This document shows, piece by piece, positions 1 through 11,857 of a DNA stretch of 64,000 nt. A model generated the notes under the pieces. The model saw only the letters and a list, made by a program, of their open reading frames with translations, ran no database searches and was not told the origin of the DNA. The translations under genes and the position numbers were made by a program. The first letter of the stretch is position 1. The number at the start of each line of letters is the position of its first letter. The DNA comes from Isoetes taiwanensis (taxonomy: Eukaryota > Streptophyta > Lycopodiopsida > Isoetales > Isoetaceae): assembly GCA_021234155.1 (NCBI GenBank), contig JAJEKV010000039.1, positions 11,359,077-11,423,076 on the forward strand, given 5' to 3'.

Positions 1-126
1 CTGCTCTGGGAGTTCCACATGAGGCGGAGCGTGCTCACGCCGCTAGCACTTTTCTTCTTCTCACTTCGCTATGTGTTTCAAGGATCCGACTCAACACTTG
101 AGGTTTCAAGGGCAATGGGCTTTATA
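1..126 (+). pseudogene. Tyrosine recombinase C-terminal fragment, copy A
   Basis: Read with one frameshift, the sequence gives LGVPHEAERAH and then SLRYVFQGSDSTLEVSRAMG. This corresponds to the C-terminal end of the recombinase in copy B, including the presumed catalytic tyrosine (RYV). The upstream catalytic residues lie outside the window. The frameshift may be real decay or an assembly error; the same part of copy B is also interrupted. Confidence 0.5.
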
Positions 127-1085
127 GTAGAGGAAGTCCTTTGGTAGTCGGGCCGGTTTTGTTCATATAGTCCTTTCCTAGACCTCATCGATCCGAAGCC
201 AATGGATCGCCATTAATTGAAAGGACGAAGCTCTATATTAGGCCATTGTCATTTTTCGCTTGGTTATCGGGCGCCTTCTCAGCAAAGATTCTTCGCTTCG
301 AAGCTTCCCCTTCCCCTCTAATGCATGATGCTTTTTTTCATTTATATATTTTATTTGTCATGCACTTTTGTGTTCTCCATCCGTGGGTATGACTTTTTCC
401 ATATTGTCGTTTCCTTCAGATTCTATCAGGTTATTCTCACACCGCAGTGATGCTATTTATTTCCACCTTGAGGGTGACGATATTTTGATATAATGATTTT
501 CCACCACTGGTGATGTTTTTCCACCCTATGGGGATGCTATCTTTCCCCTCGTTATGTTCTTTTCTACCTATTTTATTTTCGCCTCTTTGGTCCTTTGTTG
601 ATCCAAATTTTCGCTTTTATGGCTATACTTGTTTTGTTGTTCTAATCGCTTGGTGCGTTTTTGGGAGTCCTTTGGTCTTGCGTGTTCTTATATTCCACCA
701 GTTGCCGGGGACTGGCCGCTTTCGCTTCGTCTCCTCTTCATACCTTCTGAGGTTTTTCACCATTGTTTGGGGTCGTGGTTCTATGTTTGCCTTCACCCTC
801 GCCCCGCTTTTCTTCTGTTTCTCCAGTAACACATTCGAGGTTGGTGGCTTACTCATTTTCATTAGGGTTTTCCTCAAAACCCTAAAGGGCGTGGATTTTT
901 TATCCCGATGAGAAGTTGTCGCCATTGCCCTCCGATATTGCCTTGGCATCTTTTTATGGGGTAGTCCGATATTATTCCTATGGTCGGCAACCCTCCTCTC
1001 TTCCAAACATTGTATAGTGTTGTTGCTGTGATGAATGACAAGCCTATCTCGGTTTTGTGTCTCTCGTAGTCCTTTCCCCTTAATA
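1..1085 (+). mobile_element. 3' end of tyrosine-recombinase (YR) element, copy A
   Basis: This stretch matches 35,467-36,555 almost colinearly at a constant offset near 35,466. It holds the last codons of a tyrosine recombinase, then the B1 and A2 repeats (about 153-187 and from 184 on), a non-coding stretch, and the B2 end near 1,061-1,085 (CGGTTTTGTGTCTCTCG). The next bases, AAAAGAAGC, are the same LTR flank seen after copy B. The element runs off the left edge of the window, so its start and most of the recombinase are missing. The identification rests on the complete copy at 29,267-36,555. Confidence 0.75.
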
Positions 1086-1915
1086 AAAGAAGCAATAGAA
1101 AAGACAATATGATAAGAAAACCAACAAAGCATAGACTTTTTGTATTAAAAAATAAAGACATTATGGAATGTTTTTAACTTTGAGCAAAGACAATGTTATT
1201 TTTTCCGAGAAATGATAGAATAGTATCTCCGATATATATATCCTCAACAACCAAAGTGATCTTCAATAGAACTTAATGGAACTTCTTCAAAATAAAGCTC
1301 CAGATCCAGAAAATATAAATGGACATCTACACCAAATTGTGATTTGATCGCTTGGACTCAAAGACTTACCCAATTCCATTCAACACAAGGCCTCGCATCC
1401 TCTGTTCCTCTCCAGAATCGGGTATGCTTCCTCCTTAACCAATTTCAAATTGAATATGCTGATATACTTTGCGTAATCTATCCAGCCCACATTCAACACA
1501 AGGGTCGAAATCCTCCCCGCTCCTCCGCGAATCAAAATAGTTCTCGCCCCGCTTGAACCCCAAAAAATTGCCGGTAAAATGAATGCCCACGTAACCTGTT
1601 TTGATGCCTCGCCGCCGCCTTAATCCTCCTATCTTTTCTCCACCGCTCCCTTTGGCATGCCGCAGAATCAACCACCGAGATTGGTAGATTCTATTCTTGC
1701 CTCCACGATTCATCTATGCATCAAAAAGAGCTCACGCGGGTTTAGGTTTAGGTCGAAATATCATCAGTGATTTTGTCAACCAATATTATATAAATTTGAC
1801 CAAATATGAATCAAAAGAGGTAATGGCTCATTTTGCAAAGAAAGATAACTTGCTCCATCATATGTTCCGCAACCTTGTGTGCAAAAACAAGAAACCATTG
1901 TTGAGGTCGCCAGAC
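1086..1915 (+). repeat. Tat-type LTR middle segment, copy A
   Basis: This matches 36,556-37,381 (same strand) and, inverted, the interior of the intact LTR at 21,391-23,458. It is bounded by the YR element on the left and the MULE on the right, at exactly the same positions as in copy B. No gene is supported here; the short ORFs it contains are shared LTR sequence. Copies differ mostly at CTG, CAG and CG positions. Confidence 0.7.
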
Positions 1916-1959
1916 AACATCTATGGCTCGTGATACTTTTACCCTTGATTCGGGTGATC

Positions 1960-2640
1960 CCAGATAAATTTAATGGCCCTCCGATCCCGGGTTCTCGACG
2001 GGTCCGCTCGGGAGACCCCATTCTCAGGCACGGCGACGCCACGCCGCCCGCACCATCCCCGCCGCCCAAACCCCTCGGGTAATGGCCGCCCCAAGGCCTC
2101 GAGATCCCCGCCCGGATCATCCACGCTGATCCTCCTCCTCCGAGATCCCCACTGGCCGCCGGCCGTTAACCACGGACGATATCCGCCGAGGTGATCCCTC
2201 CTCCGGATCCCCCGCACCGACGCTGATCCCTCCTCCCGGATCACCCCCATCGAGACGATAACGGGCGGGACGCTATCCGCCGTGGATCCCCACCTCCCGG
2301 ATCTCGGCACCCCGACACGGGATCTGATCCTCCGATCACCCGATTGTATCGATAACGGCGGACCCTATCCGCCGAGGTCACCCGCCGGCCAGAACTGATA
2401 ACGCCGAGGTGACCTTATCCGCCGAGGTGGATCCTCCTCCGGATCACCCCACGGCCGATAATCGACGCTTATCCGGCCAGGTGATCCCTCCTCCCGATCC
2501 CCCTCGTGACGCCGATCCCTCCTCCCGATCACACCCCAATGGCTGATAACGGGGGACGCTATCCGCCGTGGCGATCCCCTCCTCCGGGATCCCCGTTATG
2601 GTGACATGGAGGCGGGAGTTATTCTCCGCCGTTAGATGCA
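1960..2640. repeat. GATCC palindromic array in left terminal repeat, copy A
   Basis: GC-rich array built around palindromic GATCCCTCCTCCGGATC-like units, alternating with GATAACGGCGGA..TATCCGCCG spacers. It corresponds to 37,430-38,065 and, inverted, to 46,070-47,190 in the intact MULE. No coding potential is evident. Confidence 0.6.
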
Positions 2641-3056
2641 CTCCGAGCTGGTTTGCTGTCAGCCATTAGATCCGGTGATTTATACCGTCCTCCGGGATCC
2701 CAGAAGCAGCAGCAACTTTAATTTTATAATTAAATTCGGACAGGCCATTAATGATGTGTACGTGGCCAATCCCCGTCCGCCACGTAGGACCTTGGGATAC
2801 CGGAGGGCGGCAGAGCACTCCGTCGATTTCGAAGAGTCCAAGTCCGGGCTGTAATCCTCGCGTGGGCACTCCAATGATTCCTCTCAGGCACGCTGGTTTT
2901 TGCTCAAGCGACGGCACCATTAGCGCCAAGGGAAGTCGTTTACCCTCGCTTACCTCCCCAGATAACGGGTTACGGAGGTAAAATCAACCCTTCACCGTTA
3001 TATCAAGTTTTTACTATTTCCTACTATTCTTTACTAAATCTTACCGTATTTTTGCG

Positions 3057-5345
3057 ATGGATCTAATCCTTAAACTCGAAGTCAGCCTCAACACCGCTTT
3101 GGCGAGAATCTTTGTCTTGAAGGCCGCTTCATATGCATTCCTTGGGCATTCTTGAGGTCCCCGCGAGCGAAGCTGGATTCGAGGTGGAGTCCCCGGCCGC
3201 CGTGGCAACAAAAATTGGATGAAGGGGAGGAAAATCGGTGGGGAAGAATACAGAGGAGGAGGTGAAAGAACGAAGCTTCAGGACGCCAACCGCCGGGCGA
3301 TTTGAATGAGGAAGGGGGCCAAGAAGGAGGGTGTTGTCATAGACTCCAGCCCCGATGCGAAGTTACTTGAACGAAGAGGCCCCCGACATGCTTACGCATC
3401 ACCGGGCAAAGAGATGGAAGTGCTTAGTTGATGATCGCACCAAAAGTTACCCAGAAGGTTGAGCTCGAAAAAATCATGTGTTTCGAAAGTGCATGCCTTG
3501 GTTGATAGGTGGCGGGTTCCTCGATGCGCCGAGGGGGAGGATCCCAAACCGTATTCATTTGCCCAATGCGAGCCCGCCAAGACTTAATGCCAATCGTAAG
3601 AAGAGGAGTTATGCAAAGATTTTGTGGGCTGTAAGCATGGATCCGCACTATAAATATGCCCACAACCTCACCCAAAATTGCAGAGAGGGCCGTGAGACAT
3701 GCCGGAGTGGTGGCCGATGAGCAAATTGAAATGGGTCTTCTCGGATAAGAGCCAAAGAGAAGCCTTCATTAATTTACAGTGTGCAGAGGAAGAAAGCAAG
3801 TGAATTGGAAAGCCAACAATTGCAGATCGAGGAGATAAAGGCACGGATCGTGCAGCAGCACCAAAAATTTAATCTTCGATGATGAGCTTTGGCCTCCACT
3901 AACCAAAGAGCAGGAGCAAAGCCAATTGAACGCCGATGATGTGAGTTGGAGGAGTCGGCTGCAGCAGCAGTGTAAGCATTCGTCCCCTTGCCTAAACCTC
4001 GCCCCTTTGCCTAAAGTCTGCCCATTTGCCTAAACTCGTGGTTGCCAAAGCCAGCCCAAAATTTTCTGAGGCATCATGCAGCATCCAAAACCCCAAAACC
4101 TCCTCCTAAATCCATCAATTCATGGCCGCTAACCGATCCCCGCTGGAAACCGAGCTCAAGATAATATTCCCAAGCCCAACAAGATTATGTCAGATCATTT
4201 GTACTGGTCGATCCACATTTTCTAGATTCGCTTTTGGACTACCAAAGAGGTGTTGATGCCGATCGATGGCGCGCCCCTTCACATTAAATTTCCCCTGGTG
4301 GTTGAGAGCCCCTTCATCAAGGTGGGCGCAAGTCAAGAAATGTCGAAGTTTTACATCCAAGAAGCCGAGGCCCTAAAATTTATGACAATCCCTTCCGCCT
4401 TGGGGATCCGGAGAGCCATGTGGACTCGGATTGCATTGGTTCTTATCTCCCTGTAAGTTTTAAGTTCTTAAGTTTCTTCAATTTCAGTTTTTCATTGCAC
4501 TCAATTGCTCAATTGGTTGTACAGGTAATTCTCGTGACTCAATTGCAATCCGTAAAAGGTGCCATCATGTGTTCTTGCATCCCGGCCAGATTCTGCTGTT
4601 CTTGAGTGGGAAGGCAAGGCTGGTTGGTGGGCTTATGAGCAGCTTGCCAAGCTCATCCCCGACAACCCGCTTGGTAGGGCACTGGAAGATCCGCATAAAG
4701 ACAATACCCTATTATATTCTGCACAATGCCGGGTAAAACTTATCACTTGATTATTTAAGTTTTAAATCTATTCTAATTGCCTTTCAAATTGCTATTTCTT
4801 AGTGGCCATTGGAGCCTTTTTCATCTTAGTGATCGATGGCTCCGGCGCGGTGCTCGGCTTGGAAAGCCCCCGCCTTTGCATTCTCGTGACCTTGATTCAT
4901 ATGCTCCCTTGCATGCATCTACCCGAGAATTTGTGACACCGTAGTATTCCTCTCTATCTCAAATATTTAATCTTTTGCATTATGATTGAAGCTAATTTCT
5001 TATTCATACTTGCATGCATTCCTCACATGACGTGTTTAAGAGGTGGAGGGATGAGGAAAGTGCATTGCATAATGCACCTCGCGTGATTCCATTAGAAACT
5101 CCCCAACAAAGACAATAATTCTGGACCGCGGGTGTGTATGTCATAAATTATGTGAAGAAATTTGTTAAAGACATCTGGCAAGGAGGATAATGTGAGTCTT
5201 TGAGTTTATGTTTCTTTGTTTTTTTTTTAGGCAAATTTTCAGTTCATGGCTAAATTCATGTTTTAATGCGCATTCTCGATTAACCGCGGATTGGTTCAAA
5301 AAAGAAGACATAGATTGCATGAGGTCAGCTTCAAGATAATGCCCG
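3057..5345 (+). pseudogene. Ulp1-like cysteine protease gene of MULE, copy A
   Basis: Degraded copy of the gene at 38,521-40,845. Recognisable parts are the KFPLVVESPFIKVG segment near 4,290, the GWWAYEQLAKLI segment near 4,630, and the exon ending FKKRRHRLHEV near 5,310. The catalytic-cysteine exon (5,040-5,190) has lost the clean QQNTIIGCGVYVINYV reading seen in copy B. Frameshifts and in-frame stops are spread throughout. Many sit at sites where copy B has CTG or CAG, so some breaks may be sequence errors. Confidence 0.6.
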
Positions 5346-5462
5346 TAAAACTACATGATTGCTTGGTCTGTAGTGGAAGTCCACCTTTACTTACCCCTGT
5401 GGTGACATCGGTGATAGCAGATCCGCACCGCTTGCCGGGTACATGGTCCTTTGACATTCGTA

Positions 5463-5620
5463 AAGATCTACAAGTTTGTGAATGTGAATATCTCAAAAAC
5501 TTTGAATGTGAATATTTTCTTTGAATGTGAATATCGTGAACACTTGAATGTAATTCTCTTGAATGTGAATATCTTCATCAAGTCTTCAATGTCAAACCGA
5601 ACAATTGAATGTAATTTTGG
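5463..5620 (+). repeat. AATGTGAATAT short tandem repeat, copy A
   Basis: About eight imperfect copies of TTGAATGTGAATATC-type units, AT-rich, just after the last Ulp1 exon. The equivalent in copy B is at 40,917-41,055. Confidence 0.7.
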
Positions 5621-5814
5621 CTTTGGCAATGGCTCAATGCACCAAAGAATAATGCTTCAAAGCTTCCACCATAGTTTCAACATCAAAGTTTATTATTGCC
5701 AATCGTTCCTAGACATATTCCAATGGTTAATAATACATTCATAATTTCAATGGTTAACATATATTAACATGTTAAATATGTTGAATGTCAATATATATTA
5801 ACATGTTGAATGTC

Positions 5815-6175
5815 GTGGATCCCTGAGGGCGGATCGCCAGGGTCCGGACTGGGGATCCCTGAGGATGGGATCTATTTTAAGGTGTGTGATCCCGAGGACG
5901 GGATCACTAAGCAAAGGGGACGCGGGATCCCTGAGGAGGGGATCACCAAGCAAAGGACGCGGATCCCTGAGGAGGGGATCACTGGGTGTAGGGACGACGG
6001 ATCCCTGAGGAGGGGATCCCGTTTTCCTTAGTGTGTGATCCCTGAGGACGGGATCAAAGTATAGGGACGCCGGATCCCTGAGGAGGGGATCCCGCTTTTT
6101 ATTTAATATGTGATCCCTGAGGATCGGGATCACCTATAGCGTGGACGCGGATCCCTGAGGAGGGATCCCCGCGAC
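5815..6175 (+). repeat. Internal GATCC array 1 of MULE, copy A
   Basis: About ten units of GGATCCCTGAGGAGGGGATC type, each an interrupted palindrome, spaced roughly 30-45 bp apart. It corresponds to 41,255-41,605 in copy B. The same unit occurs in the terminal inverted repeats. Confidence 0.7.
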
Positions 6176-6434
6176 TATTTTTATTACTTTTGGTACTATG
6201 GTCCAAGGCTCAATGGTCTTAACTTGGCTAAACTCAAAACCTTTTATCCCTATGGTCTTACCTTTAGAAATTGAATTATATTTAACCGCTGTACAAACTG
6301 CTAGTATTAACGGTTGGCTCATGAGTCTATATATACTCATGTCTTACTTGATCTTGGTAGAAAGTTGAGCTCATGCTAGCCTCTCGCTTGAGTTCAAGAG
6401 CGCCTCTCGCCAATTGCTTACCGTTTCAAGCCAA

Positions 6435-6924
6435 ATGGTGAGGACCCAACAACAAAGTTGCCGAGAGCAAGGCCATCAATGCCCATAGACTTGAGGATAT
6501 TCTCGCCCACTTGAATGAAATTCGTGAGGAGGTGGGCCTAGAGTCAGCCCAACCCGACGCATCAAAACGCTCGTAAGTAAGTTTCATATTCATGTTCTAC
6601 TTTCATATTAATCTTTTCATGATCCCCCATGCTTCATGCAGACCGTGGAGAATGGGGAATTGTGGAGACCCCTAGGCCTCTTGACTATGCTCCGGTGAGT
6701 AGGCCAACCCATAGGGCATTGCTTTGGGAATTGAAGAAGTGTATTATCCAGGCAAGGCTTTGAAGCGCTTGCTAGCTACGGACGTTGTCCGGGAAGGCAA
6801 CACCCCTAAAAGCCCGCTCGAGGAAATGTATGTCGCACGAAGGTCGCTAAAGAAGGATCCGATCGTGGATGTCCTAGAGGGGTCCGGAGCCAACCCCGTA
6901 TGCGATATTTTCGGGATCACATGA
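6435..6924 (+). pseudogene. Small second MULE gene, copy A
   Basis: Counterpart of 41,860-42,430. The ATG at 6,435 opens MVRTQQQ in place of copy B's MVRTRQQ and is soon frameshifted. The second exon follows the TTCATGCAG acceptor near 6,641. An open stretch ending MYVARRSLKKDPIVDVLEG survives near 6,830-6,890. The product is not recognised. Confidence 0.4.
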
Positions 6925-7164
6925 TGTGGAGACTACCCTCTGCAGGTGCCGATGTAAATCGAGGAGGACGTCCGCGAAGCCATGGCAAAATTGAGGAGGT
7001 AGATTCGAGAGTGATTCAATTGAATGTCGGGCTTTAAGCCATTGTATTAAGTTCAATGTTTCAAAGCTTATTAAAAAAGTAATGGTTAAGGGATATTTCA
7101 ATGGTTATTCCAAGACATATGTCAATGGTTAAGGGATATGATAAATAATATATTAACATATTAA

Positions 7165-7295
7165 TCCCCGGATCCCTGAGGATCGGGATCACTAGGCAAA
7201 GGGATCCCAGAGGAGGGGGATCCCGGCGAGGGGATCACATTGTTAAAGTGACGCTGGATCCTGAGGAGGGGGATCCCGAGGAGGGGATCCGACGC
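7165..7295 (+). repeat. Internal GATCC array 2 of MULE, copy A
   Basis: Four or five units of GGATCCCTGAGGATCGGGATC type in AT-rich surroundings. Equivalent to 42,585-42,690 in copy B. Confidence 0.65.
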
Positions 7296-8337
7296 TTTTT
7301 ATTAGTTTTTATCCCATGGTCTAAACTCTAAACATTAAACATTTAACTCAAGGTTCTAAATTATCCTAACATTTAACTCCTAACAATAAACATTGATAAC
7401 ATTGACAATATTTATAAGTACATAGGTGAATATTGATTTATTTATACCCACCGCTTACAAAACTCTAAACTTGACCCTGAACAATTAACAAGACAATGAA
7501 GCTCATGAGGTGTCAATGAGCATTAAACAACAACAAACTCAATGATGCCATTCTCACAACAGCCTCCATCTCAACTTGCTTCCAACTCTTCTTGGTTTCC
7601 CTTGTCTTTTCCTCTTCCCAATTTCTATTAGAGGCTTCAAATTACCAAACTATTACCACACCTCTTCCACTGATTAGTGGGGATACATGTTATGGTTCTG
7701 TTAGAGCCCTGTGGCCAACATCATCCATTCTTTCAAGCCGCGGTTGGTCGAGTTGTCTCATGAGTGAATCGCTTGCAATTAGCATGCCCCGATCTTTATC
7801 CGCCCCTTGACATCACCTAGCAATGACTTCTTTGTAAAGATCTCCTTGTCTTATCCAAAGTTAATCCTTGCCTCTTTTGAGAGGGAGACTCGGCCCAAGC
7901 TTACAATCTCAACCACATCTTCAGATGTGGTTTCCCTCCCCATGAGGGGCCCCATGATCCTCACATGGTCTCAAGTAGTCCATGCCCCCACAAATTGACC
8001 CATATTGAGATCCACCTCGTAGTATCTGATCCCCGGGGAGGTTGCCCAACATTTGCATGCTGACCTTAACTTCTGGTGTTACATGTTGCCTCTGGCCTCC
8101 TGTGGACAGCCACAAGATGCCCGGGGCTTGTGTGCCCCTGGCCCACAAAGTATGGTCCTTGGGCCCTGTAGAGTGCGCGCTTCACTTTGCACTTCAGCCA
8201 GCTTCTTTCAAGCATATTAGGAATGGACTGCCTATCGCTAATCTTCCTTGCACTAATATGGCAGCAATAATCGTATTATCTCTTCCACTCGATCATGGCC
8301 CTTTCAGATTTGAGCTTAAGGACCATTTAAGATGATC

Positions 8338-8665
8338 CTATCATCGCCCATGATCAAGTGCTACCTTGTACTCGGTTACCTGGTGCCGAGTACCCCTAGT
8401 GCATCATGCCCCAAGGGTTTTAAGCTGGGAACGCCTCCACGATCCCATCATCGTGCATGATCACTTTGACCTTCACCGTGACCCCCTATGGCGGTGTGCG
8501 TGAGCCCCGCATCGTGGCATAGAGAGCATCCCACCGATGTCCCATCATCGCGCACCATGCTTCACTTCCCCTCTCGCATGACCCTATTGGTCATGCGCAC
8601 CTCTTGGTGCATGTTGGCCTAGAGAATGCCTTAAAGGCGTATCTCATCATCGCCTGACGTTTTCA
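8338..8665. repeat. Roughly 100-bp degenerate tandem repeat (CATCATCG)
   Basis: The core (C/T)ATCATCG followed by C or G-rich bases recurs near 8,342, 8,448, 8,546 and 8,645, a period of about 100 bp. The second unit continues TGCATGATCAC. The stretch lies between the end of the MULE copy and the chromodomain end of the minus-strand Ty3 polyprotein. It is therefore 3' untranslated or LTR-proximal sequence of that element. No match to the proposed 5' LTR was seen by eye. Confidence 0.45.
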
Positions 8666-8754
8666 AGATTCGGCATATGTATTCCACTAGCTAGAATACA
8701 TCTGCCAAGAGCTAAAACTAACTAAGAAACATACTAAAGCTAACCTCTGGCGAA

Positions 8755-9425
8755 GTGGGGTCGACCAAGTTGGAGACGACTCGCCCATCAAACTCCTTCA
8801 TAAACTCCGGGTAATGCTTCTCCAAACCCTTCAATACCGGGATGCGTCTTCCACGGGCAAGTGTTTCCACTTGACCAAATCGAGGAACTGGGACCTCCTA
8901 GTCTTCTTGAATGACTTATCAAAAGTAACTCAGGCACAATTTCAACTTGCTCCCTCCGGTCATTTCCAACAAAGTTGGAGTATCCAAGACCTCATCGGGG
9001 TTAGGATTGTGCCTTTTCAATAAACTTACGTGGAAAACCTTGTGAACCTTGAGATGGGTAGGAAGATCCAACTTGTAGGCTTGGGAGCCCACTCTCTCCA
9101 AAATCTTGAACGGACCAGCCCATCTTGGGGGAGCTTCTTGCAACTCCCAATCGAAGCTTAGCTTGCTTAACCTTGATCTTCAACCACACGCTATCGCCTA
9201 CCTTGAACTCTCTTCAGCCCTCAGGCCCCGCCGGCCACACTCTTCTGCCCGACTTCTTGCTGCTAGGAGGTACCCCTTATTTCTTCCACCAGCTGCTGCA
9301 TATCTCCTAGCATCTGTTTGGGATACTTCAACCTTTGACACCGGATTGTGCCAAGTATCCGGGGTTAGGCACTTTGTACCGTAATTTACCATGAAAGGAG
9401 ACATCCGAGATGACTCACTTGGCAC
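8755..9425 (-). pseudogene. Ty3 integrase C-terminal domain and chromodomain-like end
   Basis: On the minus strand the open pieces read SPFMVNYGTKCLTPD, RWAGPFKILERVGSQAYKLD and HLKVHKVFHVSLLKRHNP, the standard C-terminal integrase (GPF/Y) module of Ty3 elements. After a frameshift comes LDLVKWKHLPVEDAS and then LEKHYPEFMKEFDG, which resembles the core of a retroelement chromodomain. In chromoviruses this domain directs integration to particular chromatin. Several frameshifts break the reading frame. Confidence 0.75.
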
Positions 9426-10378
9426 TATTGTTGGCGAATTTTTACCAAGTGGATGTACTCATCCCACTTGAACTGTTTATTCCACACAAAGCTTCTAAGC
9501 ATGTCTTCAAGGATTCGATTCGTACGCTCCGTCTGGCCATCTGTCTGCGGATGATAAGCTGTGCTCATGGAGAGCTTCGTCTGAATGGTGCTAAAGAGGT
9601 CCTGCCAAAAGGCACTCATAAACTTGGAATCCTGTCGAGAAATTATCTCCGAGGCATGCCATGGAGCCTAAAGATCTCCTTTACAAATAGCTTGGCAAGA
9701 TCTAATGTCGTGTCAAGTAGATCTACAAGGCACAAAATGTGCCATCTTAGATAATTTGTCTACGACAACCATTAATGCATCCTTGCCTCGAAGAGTTTTG
9801 GGAAGTCCTGTAATGAAATCCATGCTTATGACCTCCCACTTAGCATTTGGCACCCCCAATGGCTCTAAGGCACCTGGAATTCGAAGTTGCTCCGTTTTGG
9901 TCTGCTGGCACAACTGGCATTCTCGAATATACCTGGCTATCTGCTTCTTCATTCCCGGCCAGAAATAACTACTCCGAATCTTGAAGTAGGTCTTCATAAA
10001 CCCTGCATGCCCTGCTATTGGGCTGTTGTGTGTGTCATGAAGAATTAACTTCCTTATACCTGACGATTCGGGCACACACAACTTGTCCTTATGGTACAAC
10101 AAGTTGCCTTCCTTCTTATAATGCTTGAAGGCTTCTCGTTCCTTATCTGTTCTAGCCTCCCTGAAGAGACTTTCCCATACTTCCTTGAAATCTCCATCAA
10201 ATGGTAATGTCTCCTCAATCTTCTTGCCATACCCACTCGAAAGAGTTGATATAAGCGTTACAATGTATTCTCGTCTCAAGGGTCTTCTAGAGAGCGTCAC
10301 CACCACATTCAACTTACTGGGCTTATAAGCAATCTCAAAATCATACTCCTCAAGGAATTCCATCCACCTCCTTTGCAT
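9425..10378 (-). pseudogene. Ty3 integrase (zinc-binding and catalytic core)
   Basis: The 221-residue piece (10,378-9,713) starts at the end of RNase H (YKPSKLNVVVTLSRRP; the usual ADALSR has become VVTLSR). It continues with the H2C2 zinc-binding domain (HDTHNSPIAGHAGFMKT ... CQLCQQTK) and the catalytic core start WEVISMDFITGLPKT, with the first aspartate, then DKLSKMAHFVP. A second piece (9,619-9,425) carries STAYHPQTDGQTERTNRI, which includes the catalytic glutamate. The two are separated by a short frameshifted gap. The protein would insert cDNA into the genome; here it is probably inactive. Confidence 0.85.
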
Positions 10379-10552
10379 TAGATTAAGGAGTGGTTGGGTA
10401 AAAGATGTATTGAGGCTCTCGGTGATCAGTATTCAACTGAAATTTCTCCCAAGCAAATAGTGCCTCCAAATACTTTAAGGGGCTCTCACAATAGCTAGAA
10501 GTTCTGATCATGGGTTGGATAAGCTGCTCTAGGGCCATTCAACTTCTTGGAA

Positions 10553-11857
10553 TCATAGGCTACTACTCTTCCTTCTTGCATAAGGACTCCAATTGCCGCC
10601 TATCTTACTTGCATCTGTTGCTACTATCTTGTCCTTATCTGGATCTGGCAGAACTAGCACTGGAGCTGTTGTTAAGGCTTCCTTAAGCTTTTCAAATGAA
10701 GCTTGAACATTTTCTAGCCAATGTGTTCTCCAATCTTTCACCTTAACACTCTTAGTGAGATCCGTCAAAGGGGATGCCCACTTAGCGAAGTCCTTCACGA
10801 ACTTCCTGTAGTATCCCGCCAGACCTAGAAAACTCCTTACTTCTGCCACATTCTTGGGAGCTGGCCAATCAACTACTGCTTCAATCTTAGATGGATCTGT
10901 AGAAATCCCCTCAGCTGTTACCACATGTCCCAAGTATTCCACTCGACCTGTTGCAAAGTGGCACTTGGAGAGCTTCCCATACAACCGATGACGTCTCAAT
11001 TTCTCCAACACTTTCCTCAAATGCTGACAATGATCTTCAAGGGACTTGCTGTAGACTAGAATGTCGTCGAAGAAAACAATGACAAACTCATCCAAGAACT
11101 CTCTGAAGATGTCGTTCATGAGGCGCATAAAAGTTGCTGGAGCATTCGATAACCCAAAGGGCATTACTGTAAACTCAAAGTGACCATACCGCGTTCTAAA
11201 GGCGGTCTTATGGATATCTTCTTCCTTTATCCTTATTTGATGGTACCCTGACCTTAAGTCAATCTTAGAGAATACCTTTGCTCCTTGGAGCTGGTCCATT
11301 AAATCATCTGCCCTTGGCAAGGCATACTTATTCTTTATCGTCTGCTTGTTGAGCTGGCGATAGTCTATGCACATTCTTAGGCTGCCATCTTTCTTCTTCA
11401 CGAAGAGTATAGGTGCTCCAAAAGGAGACACACTTGCTCTAATAAAACCAAGCTCAAGCAATTCCTGGAGCTGCTTCTTGAGCTCAATCAACTCCGGGGT
11501 GCTCATTCTGTATGGTGCCTTGCTGGTTGGCTTAGCGTCTGGAGCTAATGTGATCTCACATTCTACACCCCTATAAGGTGGTAGCTGCCGGATTTCATCC
11601 GGGAATACATCCTTAAATTCTGAAATGAGCCTTGCTACTGGCTTGGGCAACTGATTCCCCTTTTGGTCACTTCCATCCTGTTTATTTGGCTCAATTGCCT
11701 CTAACCTCAAAATATAGTCCACCTTATTTCTTTCTATACTCTTCCTTAGCTGCTTCAAAGAAATACACTGCATAGGAGAAGCTGCCTTCTTACCTTTCAC
11801 TATGAATTGGTGCCGTCGGTCTTTGTCATGGAGATCTTCCATTTCATTCTGCCCCAT
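10553..11857 (-). CDS. Ty3 reverse transcriptase and start of RNase H
   Basis: This 434-residue open frame is the best-kept part of the element. It contains the protease-RT linker, then RT motifs [54 protein letters not shown] and the active site FFDDILVYS (usual form YLDDILIFS). [20 protein letters not shown] and [20 protein letters not shown] follow. RNase H begins at [11 protein letters not shown] and is then frameshifted. The sequence resembles chromoviruses more than Tat or Athila elements. It is open but part of a broken polyprotein, so it is not a free-standing gene. Confidence 0.9.
   Translation of the reverse strand: MGQNEMEDLHDKDRRHQFIVKGKKAASPMQCISLKQLRKSIERNKVDYILRLEAIEPNKQDGSDQKGNQLPKPVARLISEFKDVFPDEIRQLPPYRGVECEITLAPDAKPTSKAPYRMSTPELIELKKQLQELLELGFIRASVSPFGAPILFVKKKDGSLRMCIDYRQLNKQTIKNKYALPRADDLMDQLQGAKVFSKIDLRSGYHQIRIKEEDIHKTAFRTRYGHFEFTVMPFGLSNAPATFMRLMNDIFREFLDEFVIVFFDDILVYSKSLEDHCQHLRKVLEKLRRHRLYGKLSKCHFATGRVEYLGHVVTAEGISTDPSKIEAVVDWPAPKNVAEVRSFLGLAGYYRKFVKDFAKWASPLTDLTKSVKVKDWRTHWLENVQASFEKLKEALTTAPVLVLPDPDKDKIVATDASKIGGNWSPYARRKSSSL

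Larger units (their letters stand above)
1925..8310 (+). mobile_element. MULE DNA transposon, copy A, 3'-truncated
   Basis: The element starts with GGCTCGTGATACTTTTACCC, directly after AACATCTAT (1,916-1,924), the same 9-bp target that flanks the intact copy at 37,391-47,236. It keeps the left terminal inverted repeat with its GATCC array, the Ulp1-like gene (3,057-5,345), the AATGTGAATAT repeats, internal GATCC arrays and the small second gene. Similarity to copy B fades at about 8,310 (about 43,700 in B). The transposase gene and right terminal repeat are therefore missing. The sequence beyond belongs to a minus-strand Ty3 element or its flank. Confidence 0.75.
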
